Origin: an uncultured Saprospiraceae bacterium | Lineage (GTDB): Bacteria > Bacteroidota > Bacteroidia > Chitinophagales > Saprospiraceae | Direction of reading: 5' to 3' | Assembly (NCBI GenBank): GCA_938044055.1 | Contig: CALIQO010000557.1 | Coordinates: 1-11,306 of the forward strand | Length of the DNA: 11,306 nt | Part shown: positions 6,528 through 11,306 of the stretch, one piece after another | Layout: every line of letters starts with the position of its first letter | Numbering within the stretch: position 1 is the first letter of the stretch | Notes under the pieces: model-generated | Seen by the model: the letters and a program-made list of their open reading frames with translations, nothing else | Databases searched by the model: none | Told to the model about the DNA's origin: nothing | Position numbers and translations under genes: made by a program

Positions 6528-6929
6528 ATGGAAGATGGGGTTGTGCATAAGAAAGGTGTTCTTATAGTAGAAGATGAGGTGCTTATTGCTGCTGAAATAG
6601 AAATGTATCTTGAAGAACTGGGGTTTACAGTTGTGGGACATACGCTGAGTGGAGACCTGGCAATAGACCTTATTTCAGAAAGTAATCCAGATATTGTACT
6701 TCTAGATATTTCCATTAAGGGATCTCTCAATGGCATTGAAGTTGCCCAGTTTATAAGGAAAAACCACAATATTCCATTCTTATTTCTTACGTCACATTCA
6801 GATTCTGTAACGCTAGAAAAAGCGAAGCTGACCAGGCCTTATGGTTATGTAGTAAAACCCTTCAATAAGAAGGACTTAAATGATAACATCCAGGAAGCAT
6901 TACTCACGTATGAACGTGAAAACGGATAA
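6528..6929 (+). CDS. single-domain response regulator (CheY-like receiver)
   Basis: This 133-residue protein is a receiver domain with no output domain. The phosphorylation site is Asp60 (VLLDISIKG). The acidic pocket is Glu15-Asp16 (VLIVEDE), the switch Thr is Thr88 (FLFLTSH), and the conserved Lys is Lys110 in GYVVKPF. All core catalytic residues are present, so it should accept phosphate from a histidine kinase. The sequence style (DIxIKGSLNGIEVA, TRPYGYVVKPF) matches Bacteroidota receivers that usually pair with LytTR output domains or PAS-type kinases. No kinase or effector gene lies in the window, so its partner is elsewhere. It may act as a phosphorelay intermediate or through protein-protein contacts. 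The start at 6528 places about ten residues before the first strand. The following gap suggests that it is a single-gene unit. Confidence 0.95.
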   Translation: MEDGVVHKKGVLIVEDEVLIAAEIEMYLEELGFTVVGHTLSGDLAIDLISESNPDIVLLDISIKGSLNGIEVAQFIRKNHNIPFLFLTSHSDSVTLEKAKLTRPYGYVVKPFNKKDLNDNIQEALLTYERENG

Positions 6930-7211
6930 TTTTCCATTATTATACAAGTGTCCTTAGAAGGCAATAACATGCAGGAAATCAACGCTTTAAGTGGTTTTTT
7001 TGCTCTTTTTTTGCGTAAGCTTGCTCGATAAAAAGACCTAGATGCATATAATTCATTGCATGGGTAATAAAGAAAATTGTGAAATCAATAAGAATTATAG
7101 CTGTGAAATGACATCATAAGCAATACCCATGAATGTAAAATGGAGAATAATTTCTTTTCTTTGCATTCTTATCTATAGCGATTTAGCGATTAGATAAAAT
7201 CAAGAAAAAAA
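6930..7211. other. longest intergenic region, with T-tracts and short ORFs
   Basis: No known gene, RNA or convincing terminator is seen in these 282 bases. They hold two copies of TTTTTTTGC (6995-7003 and 7006-7014, 11 bases apart) inside the small ORF described separately. An inverted repeat, ATGCA(N10)TGCAT, lies at 7042-7061. A TTTCTTTG at 7156-7163 is one mismatch from TAnnTTTG and 48 bases before the glycosidase start, so it is a weak promoter candidate. Confidence 0.4.
6969..7031 (+). CDS. candidate small ORF, 20 residues, hydrophobic-cationic
   Basis: An ATG at 6969 opens 20 codons ending in TAA at 7029-7031. The peptide begins MQEINALSG and continues FFALFLRKLAR, a short amphipathic or membrane-seeking pattern with a basic tail. 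AGAAGG at 6956-6961 lies seven bases upstream, a good Shine-Dalgarno position; none of the recognised genes whose upstream bases I checked shows one. It falls between the response regulator and the glycosidase gene. It could be a leader peptide, a microprotein or chance, since ORFs this short are expected at random and no homologue is known to me. Confidence 0.22.
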   Translation: MQEINALSGFFALFLRKLAR

Positions 7212-9875
7212 ATGGTACATAGTAGAGTAGGATATAAGTCGGAAACGACAGAAGGGAACCGGCTGAAAGTGAATTATGCCGAAGGTAGGAAATGGCATAA
7301 ATGGGGTCCTTACTTAAGCGAGCGTCAGTGGGGAACGGTGAGAGAAGATTATAGCGAGAATGGCGATGCATGGAATTACTTGTCCTATGATCAATCTAGA
7401 TCCAAAGTTTATAGATGGGGTGAGGATGGAATCGGAGGAATCTCAGATATCTATTGTAAGCTGTGCTTTTCTATGGCCTTCTGGAATGGAAATGATGATC
7501 ACCTCAAGGAACGATTATTCGGACTAGCGGGACCGGAAGGAAACCACGGAGAAGATGTCAAAGAGTTATACTACTACTTAGACAATACACCTACCCATTC
7601 TTATATGAAATACTTATACAAGTATCCTCATAAAGCATTCCCATACGAAAAATTGCGCAGGAAGAATAGAGAACTGGGTAAGCAAGATGCTGAGTTCGAA
7701 TTATTAGACACAGGCATTCTGGATGATAATGCATACTTCGACATCAATATAGAATACGCCAAAGTTGATGAATTCGATATCCAGATAAAAATTACTGCCC
7801 ACAACCGAGGCCGCGAATCTGCAGAACTGTACATGCTTCCGACCCTCTTGTTTAGAAATGAATGGTCTTTTAAGAAGGTTGTAAAACCGATTATTAAAAA
7901 GGTCCGTAGTAAAAAGATATGTGGGGTACGTGCCACCCATCCGACCATGGATGAATACTTCATGTATTTCGACGAACCTGAAAAATGGTTATTCACAGAA
8001 AACGAAACGAATTTTAAATACCTCTATAATGTGACAAATAAATCTCCTTATGTAAAAGATTTATTCCACAAAGCGGTGACCAGTGATGATTATAGACTAA
8101 CGGATAAACGATCAAGTGGTACGAAGTTCGCACCACTCTATAAGCGAGATATTCCTGCAGGAGGAAGTACAGAAATTAGGTTGAGATTGTCTAGGAGCAA
8201 TTATGGAGATCAAGCACTCGAGAAAAAAAGTTTCGAAAAAATATTTAGAGACAGAATTTCAGAAGCCGATGAATTCTATGATGATTATGCTCAAGGTTTA
8301 GAAGAAGATGAGAAAAATATACAGCGACAAGCATTTGCAGGAATGTTGTGGACGAAACAGTACTACAATTATGAAGTAGACGCATGGCTTAATGGTGATC
8401 CACGCCAGCCTGTACCTGCAGGGTCTAGGAAATATGGAAGAAACAATACCTGGACATCTCTCAACAATGAGGATATTATAAGCATGCCCGATAAGTGGGA
8501 ATACCCATGGTACGCTGCATGGGACCTTGCCTTCCATTGCATTACCTTATCGATGCTGGATATGGAGTTCGCTAAACATCAACTGGTTTTGTTACTCAGA
8601 GAATGGTATATGTCTGACAAAGGTCAGATCCCCGCTTATGAGTGGTCCTTCAGCGATGTAAATCCACCTGTCCACGCCTGGGCTGCACTCCATGTATATG
8701 AGATGGAAAAGAAATTGACGGGTCATGGAGATGTGCATTTTCTTAAAAGAGTGTTTAATAAGTTGGTCATCAATTTTACGTGGTGGGTTAACCGGAAAGA
8801 TAGAAGTGAGAACAATGTATTTGAGGGAGGATTTCTAGGACTGGATAACATCGGAGTATTTGATAGGAGCGCAGACCTTCCAGGTGGAGGTTACCTTGAG
8901 CAAGCCGATGGTACAGCATGGATGGCAATGTACTGCCTTAATATGTTGCAGATTTCTCTTGAAATCGCCAAGGAGGATAGTTCCTACGAGGACATGGCGA
9001 CTAAGTTTTTCGAACACTTTGTGTTGATCGCTTCAGCCCTCAACACCTTGAGTGCTGGTGGTACAGGAAGTTGGGATGAAAATGATGGATTCTTTTATGA
9101 CATCCTCAATATGCCAGATGGGAGAAGAATCCCTCTTAAGACGAGATCGCTGGTAGGGCTGATTACTATATTCCCGGCGATGGTGATCGACAAAGAAACT
9201 ATGGACAAGTTGCCAGGATTTACCGATCGGTTGAAATGGTTTAGGAATTATCGCCAGGATAAAAACAAGTATCTAGTTATAGAAGATTACAAAGAGAACG
9301 AATCCTTGTTGCTGTCTCTAGTACCTAAGAACCGACTCAATTCTCTTATGTCTGCCTTGCTAGATGAAGACGAATTTCTCAGTCCTTATGGGATGCGATC
9401 CTTATCTAAATTGTATACTCAGCCTTACGTTATCTCAATTGATGGCGAGGTTTTCAGTGTAGCTTATGACCCAGCTGAATCTACTTCCTTTTTGTTTGGT
9501 GGAAACTCTAACTGGCGCGGACCTGTATGGATACCGATGAATTTTCTGATGATTAATTCACTGAAAGAATATCATAAATTTTATGGGGATGATCAGAAGT
9601 ATGAGTGCCCGACGGGTTCTGGCAACTTCATGACCATGGAAGAAATAAGCGATGAATTATCGCGTCGATTGATTAAGTTATTCGCCAAGGATTCTAGCGG
9701 TAATCGAGCTGTTAATAAACCTTACCATGATTATTACCAAGATCCACACTTCAAGGATCTAGTATTGTTTTTCGAGTATTTCCATGGAGACAATGGCAGG
9801 GGAGTAGGAGCTTCTCATCAGACAGGATGGACCGGAGCGGTTGCTCAGCTTATTGTAGAAATGAAGAATAAGTAG
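7212..9875 (+). CDS. GH63-type (MGH1-like) glycosidase, 887 residues
   Basis: This large protein has no signal peptide and so is predicted to be cytoplasmic. It belongs to the GH63-related group usually labelled 'glucosidase', which as I recall includes yeast YMR196W. Family signatures are TEGNRLK at 13-19, WGPYLSERQWGTVREDYS at 31-48, YRWGEDGIGGISD at 67-79, LFGLAGPEGNHGEDVKE at 102-118 and YLDNTPTHSYMKYLYKYP at 122-139. The N-terminal 340 residues form the beta-rich domain. The remainder is the (alpha/alpha)6 barrel, with EYPWYAAWDLAFH at 430-442, GGNSNWRGPVWIP at 763-775 and GASHQTGWTGAVA at 866-878. By analogy with GH63/GH37 enzymes, Asp438 is the likely general acid and Glu855 (FFEYF) the likely base. 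The natural substrate of this subgroup is not established; an alpha-linked glucoside is the default guess. No SusC/SusD or transporter gene is nearby, so it probably acts on an internal compound rather than an imported polysaccharide. Confidence 0.9.
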   Translation: MVHSRVGYKSETTEGNRLKVNYAEGRKWHKWGPYLSERQWGTVREDYSENGDAWNYLSYDQSRSKVYRWGEDGIGGISDIYCKLCFSMAFWNGNDDHLKERLFGLAGPEGNHGEDVKELYYYLDNTPTHSYMKYLYKYPHKAFPYEKLRRKNRELGKQDAEFELLDTGILDDNAYFDINIEYAKVDEFDIQIKITAHNRGRESAELYMLPTLLFRNEWSFKKVVKPIIKKVRSKKICGVRATHPTMDEYFMYFDEPEKWLFTENETNFKYLYNVTNKSPYVKDLFHKAVTSDDYRLTDKRSSGTKFAPLYKRDIPAGGSTEIRLRLSRSNYGDQALEKKSFEKIFRDRISEADEFYDDYAQGLEEDEKNIQRQAFAGMLWTKQYYNYEVDAWLNGDPRQPVPAGSRKYGRNNTWTSLNNEDIISMPDKWEYPWYAAWDLAFHCITLSMLDMEFAKHQLVLLLREWYMSDKGQIPAYEWSFSDVNPPVHAWAALHVYEMEKKLTGHGDVHFLKRVFNKLVINFTWWVNRKDRSENNVFEGGFLGLDNIGVFDRSADLPGGGYLEQADGTAWMAMYCLNMLQISLEIAKEDSSYEDMATKFFEHFVLIASALNTLSAGGTGSWDENDGFFYDILNMPDGRRIPLKTRSLVGLITIFPAMVIDKETMDKLPGFTDRLKWFRNYRQDKNKYLVIEDYKENESLLLSLVPKNRLNSLMSALLDEDEFLSPYGMRSLSKLYTQPYVISIDGEVFSVAYDPAESTSFLFGGNSNWRGPVWIPMNFLMINSLKEYHKFYGDDQKYECPTGSGNFMTMEEISDELSRRLIKLFAKDSSGNRAVNKPYHDYYQDPHFKDLVLFFEYFHGDNGRGVGASHQTGWTGAVAQLIVEMKNK

Positions 9876-9898
9876 GGAAGGGAATCTACATGTAATTT

Positions 9899-9906
9899 TA
9901 TTTTTG
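9899..9906 (+). promoter_or_regulatory. Bacteroidota-type -7 element (TATTTTTG) for the DoxX operon
   Basis: TATTTTTG is a perfect match to TAnnTTTG and ends 12 bases before the ATG at 9919. It lies in the 43-bp gap after the glycosidase stop, so the three-gene operon downstream probably has its own promoter. No good -33 TTG is seen at the usual distance. Confidence 0.45.
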
Positions 9907-9918
9907 CATTTTTAGTGA

Positions 9919-10314
9919 ATGAAAGTAATTGTAACCATTCTACGGATAGTTGTGGCTATCGTTCTTATCCAGACCCTTCGATTTAAATTTACCGGGCACG
10001 AAGACAGTATCTATATCTTCACAAAAGTGGGTATGGAACCGTGGGGAAGAATCGGTACAGGAATCGCAGAGCTTGTTGCTGCTACTTTTCTTTTAATTCC
10101 GCGGACAGCCTGGTTAGGAGCTCTGATGACATTAGGCATAATCGGCGGAGCCATTCTTATGCATCTTACCATTCTAGGTATTGAGATTAATGGAGACAGT
10201 GGATTTCTATTTTATCAAGGAATTTTAGTTTTTATACTGGCAGCATGTATCCTATGGTATGAGAAAGACCAACTGAATTTCATAAAGAAATTTTTTAATC
10301 GTCATGATCAATAA
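9919..10314 (+). CDS. DoxX-like integral membrane protein
   Basis: This 131-residue protein has four predicted membrane helices, at about 4-20, 43-61, 63-88 and 96-113. The DoxX-family pattern is visible: LRFKFTGHEDS after helix one, the WGRIGTGIAELVAATFLLIP segment in helix two, and a GGAILMHLTILGIE segment in helix three. It ends in a basic cytoplasmic tail (KKFFNRHDQ). Members are small inner-membrane proteins, some linked to quinone or redox reactions, but the exact role is mostly unknown. It is the first gene of a tight operon: its end overlaps the SGNH hydrolase start by 11 bp, implying translational coupling. Confidence 0.88.
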   Translation: MKVIVTILRIVVAIVLIQTLRFKFTGHEDSIYIFTKVGMEPWGRIGTGIAELVAATFLLIPRTAWLGALMTLGIIGGAILMHLTILGIEINGDSGFLFYQGILVFILAACILWYEKDQLNFIKKFFNRHDQ

Positions 10315-10984
10315 AATTTATTTAGTGATAGGAATGAGTTTTTTAAGTCTGGTTTTATACGGCCAGGATTGGGCACAACTTCAACGGTACCAAAGTGAGA
10401 ATATGGAATTGATGAATCTAGAGGAAGATGCGCATCGAGTGGTATTTATGGGGAATTCTATTACAGAAGGGTGGAGTAGAGAAGGCTTAGATTTTTTCGA
10501 TAATCCATCTTATGTAAACCGAGGCATAAGTGGTCAGACTACTCCTCAGATGGTTCTCCGATTCCGTCAAGATGTAGTGCAGCTGAATCCTCAGATTGTT
10601 GTCATCCTAGCAGGCATCAATGACATTGCTGGGAATACAGGAGAGACTACCTTAACTCAGATTATGGATAATATCAAGACCATGTGTGAGATCGCTTCCG
10701 CAAATGATATTCTTGTAATACTATCTTCAGTGCTACCTGCTTATGATTTTCCCTGGAGACCAGGATTGGCGCCGGCCGAGAAAGTGGTAGCGCTGAACAA
10801 AATGATTAAAAGGTATGCAGAAGAAAAGGGTCATAGGTATCTAGACTATTTCAGTCATATGGTCGATCACCGGAATGGCATGAAAGAAGGATTGGCATCA
10901 GATGAAGTACATCCTACGAACAAAGGATATGAAATGATGGCACCACTTGCTGAGGAAGCTATAAACGCTGTAAGGAAGCAATGA
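10304..10984 (+). CDS. secreted SGNH/GDSL-family hydrolase
   Basis: This 226-residue esterase or acyl-hydrolase of the SGNH fold has a signal peptide (INKIYLVIGMSFLSLVLYGQ, cleavage likely at GQ), so it is predicted to be periplasmic. All four conserved blocks are present: Ser52 in GNSITEGW, Gly74 in RGISGQTT, Asn106 in GINDI, and Asp200 with His203 in DEVHP. Ser52-Asp200-His203 form the triad, with Gly74 and Asn106 in the oxyanion hole. The mature length of about 205 residues is normal. The GNSITEGW form recalls PAF-acetylhydrolase-like and carbohydrate O-acetylesterase members, so removal of acetyl groups from a glycan is plausible, but the substrate cannot be read from sequence. It overlaps DoxX by 11 bp at its start and the GNAT gene by ATGA at its end. 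Confidence 0.95.
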   Translation: MINKIYLVIGMSFLSLVLYGQDWAQLQRYQSENMELMNLEEDAHRVVFMGNSITEGWSREGLDFFDNPSYVNRGISGQTTPQMVLRFRQDVVQLNPQIVVILAGINDIAGNTGETTLTQIMDNIKTMCEIASANDILVILSSVLPAYDFPWRPGLAPAEKVVALNKMIKRYAEEKGHRYLDYFSHMVDHRNGMKEGLASDEVHPTNKGYEMMAPLAEEAINAVRKQ

Positions 10985-11306
10985 ATATACGTGCTGCTGA
11001 TGTCGATGATGTAGCAGGAATATCGGAGTTGCTTGTAAGTGTATGGAAGTCTTCTTATAGAGATTTCGTACCTGTAAGTTTTTTAGAATCATTAAGTGTT
11101 GAAAAACAGATTGTGCGTCATCGGCAATACATGAAGAAGGGCGTAAAATACATTTTGATTGAAGGCTCCGATTCCATAATAGGTTTTGCCTCGTATGGTA
11201 AGAGTAGGTTCGAAAGTCATAGGGATGCTTCTGAACTTTATTCATTATATGTTGATTCGGGAAAACAAAAGGAAGGTTATGGTACGGCATTATTGAATCA
11301 TGTGGT
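10981..11306 (+). CDS. GNAT-family N-acetyltransferase, 3' truncated by window end
   Basis: An ATG at 10981 overlaps the SGNH stop as ATGA. It opens a frame that runs without a stop to the window edge, giving 108 visible residues. The start IRAADVDDVAGISELLVSVW is the typical GNAT first strand and helix. A central YILIEGSDSIIGFASYGK strand pair follows (57-74), then LYSLYVDSGKQKEGYGTALL (87-105). There Q96-K-E-G-Y-G101 is the acetyl-CoA pyrophosphate-binding motif (R/Q-x-x-G-x-G/A). The remaining 40 to 60 residues lie beyond the window. It would transfer an acetyl group from acetyl-CoA to an amine; the acceptor is unknown. The overlap implies translational coupling with the hydrolase. Confidence 0.9.
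   Translation, partial: MNIRAADVDDVAGISELLVSVWKSSYRDFVPVSFLESLSVEKQIVRHRQYMKKGVKYILIEGSDSIIGFASYGKSRFESHRDASELYSLYVDSGKQKEGYGTALLNHV

Noticed and set aside
6926..6940. ATAAT/ATTAT hairpin after the response regulator as a terminator
   Set aside because: The stem is five A-T pairs with no T-run, too weak to terminate transcription.
7042..7119. 25-codon ORF with several cysteines in the gap before the glycosidase
   Set aside because: It has no ribosome binding site and is of a length expected by chance in AT-rich sequence. Its start lies within the ATGCA inverted repeat.
7129..7197. 22-codon ORF resembling a signal peptide just before the glycosidase
   Set aside because: It is hydrophobic and ends 14 bases before the glycosidase ATG, so I considered a lost leader. 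It is in a different frame and the family is cytoplasmic with a complete N-terminus at 7212, so chance is more likely.
6528..9875. Response regulator plus glycosidase as one regulatory system
   Set aside because: They are separated by 282 bp, the regulator has no DNA-binding domain, and no kinase is present. Adjacency alone does not support a functional link.
10898..11290. A 130-codon minus-strand open frame at the right end
   Set aside because: It lies opposite the end of the SGNH hydrolase and the GNAT gene, whose motif and ATGA overlap are much stronger evidence. The translation looks random (rich in His, Ser and Leu).
1..11306. Search for CRISPR arrays, insertion sequences, tRNA/rRNA genes, known defence operons and secretion systems
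   Set aside because: I saw no regularly spaced repeats, transposase motifs, tRNA-like cloverleaf ends or defence signature domains. The window reads mostly as conserved chromosomal genes.

Overview
The window is an ordinary-looking stretch of chromosome, most likely from a member of the Bacteroidota (a Saprospiria-, Chitinophagia- or Cytophagia-like lineage). Three things suggest this. Two start codons are closely preceded by the TAnnTTTG -7 promoter element typical of the phylum. Secreted proteins have short hydrophobic signal peptides ending in ...SQ or ...GQ. Several proteins (DbpA-tailed DExD helicase, NA37-type nucleoid protein, DoxX-like protein, single-domain receiver) have sequences of the kind common in that phylum. 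Spot counts on individual lines give roughly 40-45% GC in the helicase and glycosidase, about 35% in the small hypothetical gene at 3312 and only about 20-37% in the first gene. No rRNA, tRNA, CRISPR array, transposase or phage gene was seen.

Layout. Positions 1-48 may hold the tail of an upstream gene. Positions 239-925 (+) hold an unrecognised AT-rich gene with a TTG start. It converges on a minus-strand pair: a DExD-box RNA helicase with a DbpA-type RNA-binding tail (2671-1364), followed 20 bp later by a VOC/glyoxalase-fold protein (1343-945). A small secreted protein (minus, start probably 3187) and an unrecognised 150-residue protein (+, 3312-3764) come next. A second minus-strand pair follows: a cysteine-rich lipoprotein (5327-4950) and, 24 bp on, an S66 LD-carboxypeptidase with a Tat-like leader (4925-3906). 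Divergent from that pair is a 37-kDa-type nucleoid-associated protein (5347-6399), followed by an orphan receiver-only response regulator (6528-6929).

The longest gap, 6930-7211, contains a candidate 20-residue small ORF with a Shine-Dalgarno-like sequence. It leads into an 887-residue GH63-type (MGH1-like) glycosidase (7212-9875). The right end is a compact plus-strand operon: DoxX-like membrane protein (9919-10314), a secreted SGNH/GDSL hydrolase overlapping it by 11 bp, and a GNAT acetyltransferase joined by an ATGA overlap and cut off by the window end.

How the genes work together. The clearest functional couplings are the helicase-VOC pair, the lipoprotein-LD-carboxypeptidase pair (both predicted envelope proteins) and the DoxX-SGNH-GNAT operon. 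I did not find a convincing new multi-gene system. The points most worth a second look are the uncharacterised GH63-like enzyme, the cysteine-rich lipoprotein next to the peptidoglycan peptidase, the foreign-looking first gene and the small ORF at 6969.
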